From: Pseudomonadales bacterium
Lineage (GTDB): Bacteria > Pseudomonadota > Gammaproteobacteria > Pseudomonadales > Pseudohongiellaceae
Direction: 5' to 3'
Length of the DNA stretch: 64,000 nucleotides
Assembly: GCA_023254735.1 (NCBI GenBank)
Contig: JALRKV010000013.1
Coordinates: forward strand, 1-64,000
The position numbers were made by a program, and so were the translations under genes. The notes under the pieces were generated by a model, which saw only the letters and a list, made by a program, of their open reading frames with translations, was not told where the DNA came from and made no database searches. Position 1 is the stretch's first letter. Each line of letters opens with the position of its first letter. This document shows positions 47,457 to 56,540 of the stretch, in pieces.

Positions 47457-47879
47457 CTAGACAATACGCTTCTTCCACTTCCCGAGCGCGTAGGCGAGCG
47501 GAACACCCACGGGCCAAAAGGCAATGAGGTTGATTAGTGTCGGTGTTAGGGTATCACCGGCGCCGTTAAACGCCTGAGTTACCGCGATTCCAAAACCAAG
47601 GGGCACGAAGCCGTAGAACAGTATCCGCAGACAGCGAACACCATTCGCGACTGCCTCAGGTTCGCTGGCAAAGAAGCCAACTACAGGCGCGGCAAAAAAC
47701 CACAGCAGGACGCCCACAACCGCCATATAGGCGCCGCTGTAAAATGCGATAGCCCAAACGGCTGTTTCCGCTCTGTCGGGTTTGCCCGCGCCGAGGTTCT
47801 GACCGGCGAGAGTTGCGTCAGCATTACTCAGCCCCCAAGAATAACTAAAACAGAACGATACAGATATGACGACAGCCGC
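47457..47879 (-). pseudogene. MATE family efflux transporter, C-terminal remnant
   Basis: An open stretch of about 140 codons encodes the C-terminal third of a MATE (NorM-like) drug/sodium antiporter: SWGLSNADATLAGQNLGAGK, a helix with AIAFYSGAYMAVVGVLLWF, and FVPLGFGIAVTQAFNGAGDT. Complete family members have about 450 residues and twelve helices; here the frame is cut by a TGA at 47880-47882, just beyond which the next gene ends at 47892. The only in-frame ATG would give 89 aa. No N-terminal part is present, so this is a deletion remnant, not a simple frameshift. Confidence 0.8.
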
Positions 47880-47891
47880 TCAGCGCAGCGT

Positions 47892-48944
47892 TTACATGAT
47901 CGCTTTTCTCGCTTGGATTTCTCTCGCTGCATTTTGCAGCCATGGGTCTGACAGAATTCTTTCGGCCATAGCGCTCGCCTCACTCTTGTCAACCATCCTT
48001 TTCATCTGAGTGGCCGCCCTATTCCCCTGACCTGAACCTAGCGAGATTGCTGCCTCTATTTCCTCAGTCACGTAACTGATCGTCCCAGCGGGCAGCTCGC
48101 TTGCATCGAGCCGCGAGGAAACAGCACTCGCCTGCCTCGCGATCACCGCGACAGAGCGCTCGCTTCGGTCTCGCACATTCAACGGAGAAAGCGCGCGGGC
48201 GAACGGATTCGACCTAACAGCGTCGAAGGCTAGTGGCGGCGTGCCAGCATCGCCGCGTTCTTCGCAGGTAATTAGCTCCGAGCGCATCTGTGCCGCGGTG
48301 CAGTCGCGACTCAACTCTTTAGCCTCTCGCTCACGCCCGCGCGCTGTCAGTAACGCGCTTATTGCAGCCGCAGAGGGCGCGATCAGTGTAGGTGTCGAGT
48401 CCTCTTTATCGCGTCTAACCAATATGTCGTGACTCGAACCCCTTTCTGCCGTCTCGGTCATCGCGGCGGGAGCGTTGGGCCGCTCTTCTGCAGGCGAAGT
48501 TAACATCAAATCAACTTCGGTAGTTGCTAAGGGTATCGAAGGCTCGGGAGCGTCGAATGCTAATGCGCTGTCTGTCTCAGCATCCTCGTTAGCAGGCGCA
48601 GAGTCTTGTGCGATCGTGTCTCGAAATGGATTTCGCTGAACCAGACCAATCCTGATTTCCTGATCCCTTTTCTCGGGATCTATCGCATTAGGATCGATCG
48701 AGGTTCTTGGTAATTCACTGTTAAACCAAAGCCCCGTGATTGCAAGGGCGTGCACCATAAGACTAACGCCAATCATTGTGAGGGTTTGCAGCATCGCTCG
48801 CCGCTCACCGGGTCTCGCGTGAACACCGGTTTCCTCCTCGAGGATTAGATCGGAGAAAACGTGCGTGTGAACGCCAGGCGCACCAAGACCCTCACTCTCT
48901 CCTAGAAAGTGAGTACGCAAGTCTGAATCATCGAGGTGATTCAC
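47892..48944 (-). CDS. single-pass membrane protein of unknown function
   Basis: The 350-aa protein starts with GTG at 48944. A cytoplasmic N-terminus of about 50 residues leads to one membrane helix (MLQTLTMIGVSLMVHALAIT, residues 51-70) and a long polar, Ala/Glu/Ser-rich region that would be periplasmic. The plan resembles the TonB or DamX style of anchor plus extended linker, but no TonB C-terminal or SPOR domain is visible. It ends next to the MATE remnant, so its own 3' side may have been affected by the same deletion. Function unknown. Confidence 0.6.
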   Translation of the reverse strand: MNHLDDSDLRTHFLGESEGLGAPGVHTHVFSDLILEEETGVHARPGERRAMLQTLTMIGVSLMVHALAITGLWFNSELPRTSIDPNAIDPEKRDQEIRIGLVQRNPFRDTIAQDSAPANEDAETDSALAFDAPEPSIPLATTEVDLMLTSPAEERPNAPAAMTETAERGSSHDILVRRDKEDSTPTLIAPSAAAISALLTARGREREAKELSRDCTAAQMRSELITCEERGDAGTPPLAFDAVRSNPFARALSPLNVRDRSERSVAVIARQASAVSSRLDASELPAGTISYVTEEIEAAISLGSGQGNRAATQMKRMVDKSEASAMAERILSDPWLQNAAREIQARKAIM

Positions 48945-49145
48945 GAAACTTTGATTTAAGCGCTTAACTATTTGCTCGATCTCGGTGACGAAGCCCAGTT
49001 AATTTTGACCCGATCTCGCTCAGCAAGTTCCTTTAGAGAGCTCACTCGACGCCTTAAAGAGACGTTGCCTCAAAATCGGGTCTGATCTCTGAGAGCTATT
49101 TATGCTGTACAATCTAGACAAACTATCCCAGCCAGTTGGGCTGTA

Positions 49146-49646
49146 TCAGCGGGGCGCCGAGTGTCTGCGCTCTAGGTCCAGCAAATGCTGCTTAGTCTCG
49201 ATCCCGCCGCCAAAGCCGGTTAATTTTCCACTCGCGCCTATGACGCGATGACAAGGAACGATAATCGGTAACGGATTCGCCCCATTCGCTGCGCCAACGG
49301 CGCGAGCCGCCTTCGGCCGCCCCAAAAGCTGCGCTAGCTCACCGTAACTCCACGTTTCGCCGTAGGGAATTTCCTGCAGAGCTCGCCAAACTTCTTGTTG
49401 GAACTCAGTGCCCTGAGGATTCAGGCGCAAATCAAACGCTTTAAGTTCGCCGCCGAAGTAAGCGTCGAGCTGCAGGCGCGCCTCAGTAAACGCTGCATCG
49501 GCGCGTTGCCACTCAGCCTTGTGTCGGTGCTGCATTTTACCCGAAGGAAATCCAATCAGAGACAGTGCTTCGCCATCGCCTGCGAGCAAGAGAGTGCCAA
49601 TTGCCGTTTCAATGTATGTGAATAGCTGTGGCGCAGTCGTTAACAT
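49146..49646 (-). CDS. ogt: methylated-DNA-protein-cysteine S-methyltransferase
   Basis: Ogt repairs O6-alkylguanine by moving the alkyl group to its own Cys in a single-turnover reaction. The 166-aa protein has the acceptor motif PIIVPCHRVIG and the DNA-binding helix-turn-helix with EIPYGETWSYGELAQLLGRP and ARAVGAANGANP. The ribosome binding site GAGGAG stands just before the ATG. It follows the ada-alkA fusion gene on the same strand with about 70 bp between, and the two probably form an alkylation-repair operon. Confidence 0.95.
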   Translation of the reverse strand: MLTTAPQLFTYIETAIGTLLLAGDGEALSLIGFPSGKMQHRHKAEWQRADAAFTEARLQLDAYFGGELKAFDLRLNPQGTEFQQEVWRALQEIPYGETWSYGELAQLLGRPKAARAVGAANGANPLPIIVPCHRVIGASGKLTGFGGGIETKQHLLDLERRHSAPR

Positions 49647-49714
49647 ATTCTCCTCACAAAGTACTCATTTGGCGCCGAATAAAATCCGTCGTTGCTCGTC
49701 GATGCCTGAATAGA

Positions 49715-51232
49715 TCACATAGCGTCAGCCGCATAGCCCCGCCAGAGCAACAGAACCGCATAGGCACGCCATGGCTGCCAAGGCGCCGCCCTCTCCCTCA
49801 ACTCCCTCGGCGTTAAGATTTCGCCTCTGTTAGCCGCCGCACGAAGCAGGATCAGATCAGAATGGGGGAATGCGTTGGGATCGCCAAGCGCACGCATGGC
49901 AACGTAGTTGGCAGTCCATTCGCCGACTCCTTTAATCTCACAAAAGTCTCGGACAAAGGAGTCGGGTGCCACGTGTGGACCCATTTCGAGCTCACCGTTC
50001 TTCATCCGTCGCGCAACCTCGAGAATTGCAGCAACGCGTGAATGAACGATGCCTAGTCCGTCTAAATTTGCGCTCGCGATAGACTCAGGCTCCGGAAAAA
50101 AATAATCGATCCCTTCGGCTTCGCAGACGTATTCCTCACCATGCCGCGAAGCCAATCGCGACACAAGCGTCGATGCTGCCTTCACCGTCACCTGCTGCCC
50201 TAGAATCGCACGCAGCGCCACCTCGAAGCCGCTCCAGCATCCGGGCACCCGCGTGCCGGGAAAACGCGAGATGAGGCCAGCAAGTCGAGGGTCAGCGGAA
50301 AGCGAAGCCTCAATCGCATCACTGTCGGCACGCAGATCCAAAATTGCGCGCACCCGTTCGACAACTCGCTGAAGCGCGCCTTTGTTATCAATCCACACCC
50401 GCAATTTCACAGAATTAGTTTGCTCGCTAAATTGCGCTATGAAATGTCCTTTAGCCTGCAGACCATCCCCGTCGGTTAGCCTAAAACTCCGTCCATAGCT
50501 CGATTGAGTAACGCACTCCACCCCGGGAATTGCGCGATAGGCAAGAAATGCCAGCAAGCCTCGCCAGTCAAAGGGCGGCCTGTAGCCTAGCGTCAACTCA
50601 ATAGCACCGGCAGCCGCCGCCTCTGCTCGCCGACTTTGCATTCGGTTCATTGCTCGGAGTTCGCGCGGCGTTCTCCCATAGGTTTGCTGTAGGACAGCAT
50701 TAAATCGTCTTACGCTGCCAAATCCCGCGGCAAAGCAAATCGATGTAAAGGGTAGATGCGTCTCATCTATTAGCTTTTTTGCAAAATGCAGCCGCCTAGT
50801 TTGCGCTACCTCGCTTGGCGTTGCGCCTAGGTGCTCCCTAAATAACCTCGCGAGCTGTCGCTCGCCAATTGCGAGTTTCGCCGCGAGTGCCTCAAGTGTG
50901 CTGTCATCTAGAAATCCGCGATCTATCATCTCGAGTGCTCGAGTGACTTTCCACGACCCGCTACTCCATGCCGGCGTTCCGGGAGAGGACTCTGGACGGC
51001 AGCGCAAACAAGGCCGAAAGCCCGCGGCAGAGGCCGCTGCGGCTGAGCGATACAGTAGGATATTCTCTTGCTTGGGAACTCGAACGGGACAGACGGGCCT
51101 GCAGTAAATACCAGTGGTGAGGACGCCGACGTAAAAGCGTCCGTCATAGCGAGGATCGCGCGCTTGTCGCGCGCTTTCGTAGAGCGCAGGATCAAGAAGG
51201 CTAGTCGGCTCGATCGATTGATGTGTTTTCAT
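49715..51232 (-). CDS. alkA: Ada-type regulator fused to AlkA 3-methyladenine glycosylase
   Basis: Three parts are visible in about 505 aa (ATG at 51232; an in-frame ATG at 51295 would add 21 residues). Residues 27-85 are the Ada zinc domain with TGIYCRPVCP (methyl-accepting Cys44) and FRPCLRCRP. Next is an AraC-type helix-turn-helix (IGERQLARLFREHLGATPSE with FGSVRRFNAVLQQTYGRTP). The C-terminal part is AlkA-like: a GYRPPFDW start and the HhH-GPD motif CEIKGVGEWTANYVAMRALG with the catalytic Asp in FPHSD. The protein should sense methyl phosphotriesters, activate repair genes and excise alkylated bases. Confidence 0.93.
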   Translation of the reverse strand: MKTHQSIEPTSLLDPALYESARQARDPRYDGRFYVGVLTTGIYCRPVCPVRVPKQENILLYRSAAAASAAGFRPCLRCRPESSPGTPAWSSGSWKVTRALEMIDRGFLDDSTLEALAAKLAIGERQLARLFREHLGATPSEVAQTRRLHFAKKLIDETHLPFTSICFAAGFGSVRRFNAVLQQTYGRTPRELRAMNRMQSRRAEAAAAGAIELTLGYRPPFDWRGLLAFLAYRAIPGVECVTQSSYGRSFRLTDGDGLQAKGHFIAQFSEQTNSVKLRVWIDNKGALQRVVERVRAILDLRADSDAIEASLSADPRLAGLISRFPGTRVPGCWSGFEVALRAILGQQVTVKAASTLVSRLASRHGEEYVCEAEGIDYFFPEPESIASANLDGLGIVHSRVAAILEVARRMKNGELEMGPHVAPDSFVRDFCEIKGVGEWTANYVAMRALGDPNAFPHSDLILLRAAANRGEILTPRELRERAAPWQPWRAYAVLLLWRGYAADAM

Positions 51233-51565
51233 TCGCAACTGTCTCAATTCTTCCCACCGATTCGGTCGACGACAGAATAAGCGAAAGCGCTGCATGATTA
51301 TGGCCGAAATCGGACATGGTTATAGAAAAAACACCGAGTCGTTATAAGTGTGAGCCTAGTATGCTGCCTTAACTATACCCTAGGCCTACACTGAGCCAAA
51401 GGGCATGCAGCGCCCGTTTCGCTAGTGTATATTAGCGAGCAAATTCAGCACCGCTGCGTGACGCCCCTGACCGCCCTCCCGCGGATACCTCGTCCGCCGC
51501 GCGCGCCAGAGATGCGCGGGCAATCCTCAAAACCGAAGAGATCTACGTAATTAAGGTGACCACCC
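51233..51565. other. region between divergent alkA and ilvD
   Basis: About 330 bp with no gene on its own (the first 60 bases could belong to a longer alkA). It should hold both promoters. An imperfect palindrome, CGCTA...TAGCG around 51420-51436, surrounds TGTATAT. The ilvD start at 51566 has AAGGTG upstream. I see no clear leucine-rich leader peptide of the attenuator type in front of ilvD. Confidence 0.4.
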
Positions 51566-53245
51566 ATGACCGATAAAGACAGCCGCAAATATTCAAAACT
51601 CGTCGTCGACGGCGTCGAACAAGCTCCCAGCCGCGCGATGCTGCGCGCAGTGGGATTCGGTGACGATGACTTCAAGAAACCCCAAATCGGCATTGCATCC
51701 ACATGGAGCATGGTGACGCCGTGCAATATGCATATCAATAAACTCGCCGAGGACGTGAACAAAGCAACCGACGCGGCAGGCGGCAAGGGCATTATTTACA
51801 GTTGCCCAACGATTTCTGATGGCATCTCCATGGGGACAGAGGGAATGAAATACTCACTAGTCTCTCGTGAGGTGATTGCCGAAAGTGTTGAAACAGTTTC
51901 AGGGTGTATGGGACATGATGGCATCATCACGATTGGGGGCTGTGACAAAAACATGCCAGGCCTTTTGATGGGTATGTCTCGACTGAACCGGCCCTCGATA
52001 TTCATTTACGGCGGCACCATTCAGCCAGGACCCAATCATACCAACGTTGTGTCGGTTTTCGAGGCAGTCGGTGGTCACGCAGCTGGCAAAGTCTCTGACA
52101 TCGAACTCAAAAACATCGAAGAAACTGCGATACCCGGACCTGGCTCCTGCGGGGGAATGTATACAGCTAACACGATGGCCTCTGCTATTGAGGCAATGGG
52201 AATGAGCTTACCGAACTCGTCAGCGCAAGATGCGATTTCCGCGGAGAAAAAACAAGACTGCTTGGACGCGGGCGCCGCAATCATGCATCTGGTGAAAAAT
52301 GACATCAAGCCTTCGGACATTATGACTAAGTCGGCGTTCGAAAATGCGATAAAAGTCGTCATTGCCCTCGGCGGGTCGACAAATGCAGTCCTCCATTTGA
52401 TTGCAATGGCGTTCTCGATGGGCGTCGAGCTCGAACTCGATGATTTCACCCGCCTCGGCAAAAAGACACCGATGGTTGCCGACCTAAAGCCAAGTGGCAA
52501 ATATTTGATGTCCGAACTAATCAAAATCGGCGGCATTCAACCGCTAATGAAGATCATGCTAGACGCGGGCATGCTCGATGGAAGCTGCATGACAGTCACC
52601 GGCAAAACACTCGCGGAAAATCTTGAAAACGTAAAACCCTATCCCGAGGGACAGGACATCATTCGTCCGTTCGACAACCCGATCAAAAAGGACAGCCACC
52701 TGTGCGTGTTGCGGGGCAACCTTGCGCCGGGCGGAGCCGTCGCTAAAATTACTGGTAAAGAAGGCGTATCGTTTACTGGTAGTGCGCGAGTGTATAACTC
52801 TGAAGAAGAATGCCTTGCAGGCGTTCTTGATGGAACGGTGGTCGCAGGCGACGTCCTTGTTATTCGTTACGAAGGGCCACGCGGCGCACCGGGCATGCGC
52901 GAAATGCTGAGCCCAACCTCGGCAATTATGGGTAAAGGCTTAGGTCAAGAGATCGCCCTTATCACAGACGGTCGGTTCTCCGGCGGTAGCCACGGTTTTG
53001 TGGTCGGTCACGTGACGCCAGAAGCAAGCGAAGGCGGGCCTATTGCGATAGTCGAGACCGGCGATAAGATATCGATAGACGCCGATGCAAACACTGTTGA
53101 ACTCCATCTCAGTGATGAAGAAATTGCGGCACGTCTGGCCAAGTGGCAGAAGCCCGCGCCACGCTATACCCGTGGCGTACTCGCCAAATATGCGGCCACA
53201 GTCGCCTCAGCTTCTGAAGGCGCGGTGACTGACAAATATCTCTAG
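51566..53245 (+). CDS. ilvD: dihydroxy-acid dehydratase
   Basis: IlvD makes the 2-keto acid precursors of valine and isoleucine. The 559-aa protein has the iron-sulfur cluster cysteines in TPCNMHINKLAE, GGCDKNMPGLLMGMSRLNRP and GPGSCGGMYTANTM, and the C-terminal LITDGRFSGGSHGFVVGHV. At this length and with these motifs it is of the 2Fe-2S-type branch found in many bacteria and plants rather than the longer E. coli type (616 aa). ATG at 51566. Other ilv genes are not nearby. Confidence 0.95.
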   Translation: MTDKDSRKYSKLVVDGVEQAPSRAMLRAVGFGDDDFKKPQIGIASTWSMVTPCNMHINKLAEDVNKATDAAGGKGIIYSCPTISDGISMGTEGMKYSLVSREVIAESVETVSGCMGHDGIITIGGCDKNMPGLLMGMSRLNRPSIFIYGGTIQPGPNHTNVVSVFEAVGGHAAGKVSDIELKNIEETAIPGPGSCGGMYTANTMASAIEAMGMSLPNSSAQDAISAEKKQDCLDAGAAIMHLVKNDIKPSDIMTKSAFENAIKVVIALGGSTNAVLHLIAMAFSMGVELELDDFTRLGKKTPMVADLKPSGKYLMSELIKIGGIQPLMKIMLDAGMLDGSCMTVTGKTLAENLENVKPYPEGQDIIRPFDNPIKKDSHLCVLRGNLAPGGAVAKITGKEGVSFTGSARVYNSEEECLAGVLDGTVVAGDVLVIRYEGPRGAPGMREMLSPTSAIMGKGLGQEIALITDGRFSGGSHGFVVGHVTPEASEGGPIAIVETGDKISIDADANTVELHLSDEEIAARLAKWQKPAPRYTRGVLAKYAATVASASEGAVTDKYL

Positions 53246-53257
53246 CGGGGTATCGCT

Positions 53258-53785
53258 GTGAATGCGTTATTGTTGGGCTTGGCAGAAACAATCGACGGAG
53301 GCGCGCTGCAGGCTGGCGCCCTCTGGGCACTGCGCAGCATCCCCGGTTTCCCGCCGCTCATCCAAACCGTTCATATACTCGGTATCGCGGCCATCATGGG
53401 CAGCGTTGTTATGATCAACCTGCGCATGCTTGGCCTCGCACTTCCCAGTCAGAGTCTGCCTGAAATGAACAGGCGTCTAATGCCGTGGCTATGGTGGGCA
53501 CTCGTGGCTAACCTCGTGTCCGGAGGCTTTTTCCTGTTCGCCCGCCCCTATCGCTATTTCGATAACCCGGTCTTCCTATGGAAACTTGCCTTTCTGGTTC
53601 CGGCGATTATCGTCAGCTATTTGGTCTACATGCTCAGCATTCGCAGCGAAGACGGTTGGTCGCGCACAGCCATGAGGCGCGCAAGCTGTAAGATCGTGGC
53701 GTTGCTCTCGTTGGGATTATGGGTGATGACGGCGATGGCAGGACGTTGGATCGCTTATGCAGAATATCTTTACTATCCGGCATAA
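53258..53785 (+). CDS. four-helix membrane protein, paralogue of the next gene
   Basis: The 175-aa protein starts with GTG, 12 bases after ilvD. Four or five hydrophobic helices are expected. The pattern IQTVHILGIAAIMGSVVMIN, NLRMLGLA, a central WALVANLVSGGFFLFARP, NPVFLWKLAFLVPAI and a final GRWIAY recur in the following protein, so the two are tandem paralogues. The retained His and Trp residues in membrane helices could bind heme, but that is a guess. The type matches uncharacterised membrane families (DUF6644-like) known to me only as hypothetical proteins. Confidence 0.72.
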   Translation: MNALLLGLAETIDGGALQAGALWALRSIPGFPPLIQTVHILGIAAIMGSVVMINLRMLGLALPSQSLPEMNRRLMPWLWWALVANLVSGGFFLFARPYRYFDNPVFLWKLAFLVPAIIVSYLVYMLSIRSEDGWSRTAMRRASCKIVALLSLGLWVMTAMAGRWIAYAEYLYYPA

Positions 53786-53828
53786 AGTTGCCACACGCGC
53801 CAATTGAATAACAGGGCGGTGGGCCGCT

Positions 53829-54401
53829 ATGCCCACTATGCCTACTTTGTCCACTGTAGCCACCGATTATGCGCGATTACCGAGCACTGAGATGAGCACC
53901 ATGTTAGAGGAATTTTTAACCGCCCCTTTCTGGATAGATATTGAAAACTGGCCGGTCTCTTGGGCAATCGGTGGTACCTCATGGTTCCCCTTTCTCGAAT
54001 CGATACATGTTATCGCCGCGGCGCTGCTTGTCGGCGCGATAGCGACTATAGACCTACGTCTGATAGGTTTCGCTGCCGTACGCTATCCGCTGTCGACACT
54101 CAATCGGGAGATCCTGCCTTGGGTATGGGGAGCATTCGTTATCGCGGCGGCAACCGGGTTCGGCATGTTCATCACCCGCGCGGCCTCCCATGTTGTTAAC
54201 CCTGCGTTCCAATGGAAATTTTTTCTGCTCGCTCTCGCGGGGGCGAATATGATACATCTGCATAGAGGGCTTGCGAGACACCTACAAGCGAATAACGAGC
54301 GCAGTAATCCAGAATTAAGACTTCGAATTTCAGGGCTTACCTCGCTTCTCCTTTGGTGCGGTGTGATGCTTGCAGGCCGCTGGATCGGCCATATAGTTTA
54401 G
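53829..54401 (+). CDS. four-helix membrane protein, paralogue of the previous gene
   Basis: ATG at 53829 gives 190 aa; the ATG codons at 53892 and 53901 would remove a weak N-terminus and make it match its neighbour better. Shared signatures are FLESIHVIAAALLVGAIATI, DLRLIGFAAVRYP, NPAFQWKFFLLALAG and the terminal GRWIGHIV. Orientation and spacing (about 40 bp) suggest an operon and perhaps a heterodimer. Similarity between the two is moderate, so the duplication is old. Function unknown. Confidence 0.72.
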   Translation: MPTMPTLSTVATDYARLPSTEMSTMLEEFLTAPFWIDIENWPVSWAIGGTSWFPFLESIHVIAAALLVGAIATIDLRLIGFAAVRYPLSTLNREILPWVWGAFVIAAATGFGMFITRAASHVVNPAFQWKFFLLALAGANMIHLHRGLARHLQANNERSNPELRLRISGLTSLLLWCGVMLAGRWIGHIV

Positions 54402-54481
54402 GGAGCTAGCTAGGAAGTATAGGATGCGTACTGAGCCCAGCGCGGATTTCTTTATACAGTCGATGCCGAGGACCACAATCC

Positions 54482-54591
54482 TAGAGAGAGCGCAATAGAA
54501 AGAGCATGAAAAAGAGCACAAGAGAAAGAACGAAGGAAGGAAAGAGAAAGAGAATTAGATAAAGAGCGCAAACGGGAACAAGGAGACAGGG
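54482..54591 (+). repeat. polypurine tract in the leader of the DUF2235 gene
   Basis: Some 110 bases are almost entirely A and G on the plus strand, with many GAAAGAG and AAGAGA blocks, ending in the ribosome binding site AAGGAGACAGGG of the next gene. Such a tract may affect mRNA folding or ribosome loading. Confidence 0.8.
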
Positions 54592-55686
54592 ATGAAGCGA
54601 CTGATAATCTGTGCAGACGGAACCTGGGGATCTCCCGAAACAAAACATCCAACCAATGTTTTACAACTCACTCGGGCAATCGCTTCTTTCGGCTACAAGC
54701 ACGCATCCCGCCATTCCAATGCGCCAGACGCGCGCGTCGAGCAGATCGTTTTCTATGACTGGGGCCTCGGCACTGAGGCGGACAAATATCTGAGTGCCGT
54801 TACTGGCGCTGGCATCGATAAGAACATCCAAGACTGCTATCGGTTTTTGGTGCATAACTACGAGGAGGACGACGAGCTATTCTTTTTCGGATTCAGTCGT
54901 GGCGCCTACACCGTGCGCTCGTTGGCGGGACTGATACGCAATGCAGGTATCGTAAAATCACTCCATGCCGACCGAATACCTGAGGCCTATTCGATGTATC
55001 GACGCCGTGGAAAAGCGGCTACGCCAGATTCCTCGGCCGCTGTGGAATTCCGCCGTCTTTATAGTCATACCGACCGCATTCCAATCAGTTTTATTGGCGT
55101 GTGGGATACAGTGGGTTCTCTCGGTATACCCGCGCCGTTCTGGGGATCACTCAGCAAGCGCAGCTTCCTCTTTCACGACACAGCCCTCAGTAGTAGCGTG
55201 AATACCGCACGCCACGCACTCGCACTCGATGAATACCGCAGCGACTTTATGCCATGTCTCTGGCAACCCAAACAAGGCGTAGACCTTAAACAAAGCTGGT
55301 TTGTTGGTAGTCACAGCGATATTGGCGGCGGAACAACAGACACAGTTCTTAGCGAAGCACCGCTTGCCTGGCTTGCAGCCGAGGCGCAAAGCAAAGGCCT
55401 ACAGATCAACCCCGAATCTGACTTGCTTAAGCGCATTACCGATAACGCTATCGACACTGATAGCAGCGCATCCCCCAAGCGAATCAATGCTAGGATTCAT
55501 AACTCAGCGCGCGGACTTTTCGCGGCAAGGCCAAGGGCTACCAGGGAACTACGCGGCTCTATCCATATGAGCGCCAAGCGCTACTGGGACGATGATGTTG
55601 CGAACTATCGAAAAACGGGACGCACTCTCAGGAAACACCTCGCGTCTGTCGGAGACGACTGGGCGCGTGTTCGTATTGAAAATTAA
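54592..55686 (+). CDS. DUF2235 alpha/beta-hydrolase-like protein
   Basis: The 364-aa protein has the DUF2235 features: an N-terminal strand with ICADGTWGSP, YDWGLGTEADKYLSAVTGAG, the nucleophile elbow FFGFSRGAYTVRSLAG (Ser102), an acidic segment IGVWDTVGSLGIP and a late WFVGSHSDIGGG that supplies the His. The family includes uncharacterised hydrolases and the Tle1 phospholipase effectors of type VI secretion. There is no signal peptide and no VgrG, PAAR or immunity-like lipoprotein gene beside it, so an effector role is not supported here; a cytoplasmic esterase or lipase is more likely. Confidence 0.85.
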   Translation: MKRLIICADGTWGSPETKHPTNVLQLTRAIASFGYKHASRHSNAPDARVEQIVFYDWGLGTEADKYLSAVTGAGIDKNIQDCYRFLVHNYEEDDELFFFGFSRGAYTVRSLAGLIRNAGIVKSLHADRIPEAYSMYRRRGKAATPDSSAAVEFRRLYSHTDRIPISFIGVWDTVGSLGIPAPFWGSLSKRSFLFHDTALSSSVNTARHALALDEYRSDFMPCLWQPKQGVDLKQSWFVGSHSDIGGGTTDTVLSEAPLAWLAAEAQSKGLQINPESDLLKRITDNAIDTDSSASPKRINARIHNSARGLFAARPRATRELRGSIHMSAKRYWDDDVANYRKTGRTLRKHLASVGDDWARVRIEN

Positions 55687-55716
55687 AAAAGCAAATCCCC
55701 TCAAGGAACACTCTAG

Positions 55717-56361
55717 TTGAATGAAGCACGATTAGAAAACGCACGGCGCTGGTTTCTGAGCCGCTATCCCGGTGGCTTCTCCCATCCCGAACTTGCATTG
55801 ATCGGCAGAAAGCACCGGCTGGAGAAAATGCAGGATTTCGTGCGTGACAATTTCGCTCAAAAAAAATTTCGTGACACCGACGAGTTGCTCGCCGACTGGG
55901 TGAAGCTTGTCAGCCGCGCGTCTTTGGTTTCGATTTTCGAAAAACCAAAGTTCCGCGATTTGGTGAATGATTTATCACCAAAAGAAAAAAATCGCTTTGC
56001 CGCCGGTCTAAAGGCGCAGCTTCATGGCGACCAGCAGACGGGTTTTGAACAAATATTACGCCTATTACAGAGCTATAAATTCGCCAAGTGGTCAATCATT
56101 AGCCTCGCACCCGTTTACGCAAACCCGCAGGAAGAAGTCTTTATAAAACCGACGACGGTAAAAAGCATCATTGGCTTTTTGGAACTCGAGAATCTCGTGT
56201 ATCGCCCTCAACCGAGCTGGGAATTTTACTGTGAGTTCAGGCGTCAGATCGCTCAGCTGCGTGCAATGGTTGACCCCAGCATTGCACCTAACAATCTTGC
56301 CTTCACCGGCTTTTTAATGATTGCGCTCCAGGCAGGGGAAGAACTCGCTGGCATCCGCTAG
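55717..56361 (+). CDS. hypothetical protein, 214 aa
   Basis: Start is TTG at 55717, with AAGGAACACTC in front; no ATG lies in frame nearby. The protein is soluble, helical and basic in its first half (ARRWFLSRYPGGFSHPELAL, IGRKHRLEKM) with no signal peptide, membrane helix or known catalytic motif. It follows the DUF2235 gene by 30 bp on the same strand and is likely co-transcribed, so it may be its partner. I do not recognise the family with confidence. Confidence 0.7.
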   Translation: MNEARLENARRWFLSRYPGGFSHPELALIGRKHRLEKMQDFVRDNFAQKKFRDTDELLADWVKLVSRASLVSIFEKPKFRDLVNDLSPKEKNRFAAGLKAQLHGDQQTGFEQILRLLQSYKFAKWSIISLAPVYANPQEEVFIKPTTVKSIIGFLELENLVYRPQPSWEFYCEFRRQIAQLRAMVDPSIAPNNLAFTGFLMIALQAGEELAGIR

Positions 56362-56417
56362 TGACATTTCTAGGTTGGGAAACCCTCGATAGGCTTAGCC
56401 CAGGCCCCTGCCTATGC

Positions 56418-56452
56418 CCTTCTGCCTTCTGCCTTCTGCCTTCTGCCTTCTG
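56418..56452 (+). repeat. five tandem copies of a 7-bp unit
   Basis: CCTTCTG is repeated five times without error in the intergenic region about 90 bases before the cytochrome c gene. Heptamer arrays are prone to slippage. Confidence 0.92.
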
Positions 56453-56540
56453 GAATGAAGAATAATTCTTCTCGCCAGGGGATTGCTCCTCGGCGTGACG
56501 ATGCTATGCTCTCATAATAATAATACAAGCGAGAGTAGCT

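Noticed and set aside
54592-56361. DUF2235 gene and its neighbour as a type VI effector-immunity pair
   Set aside because: No VgrG, PAAR, adaptor or immunity-like exported protein is present, and the neighbour has no signal peptide.
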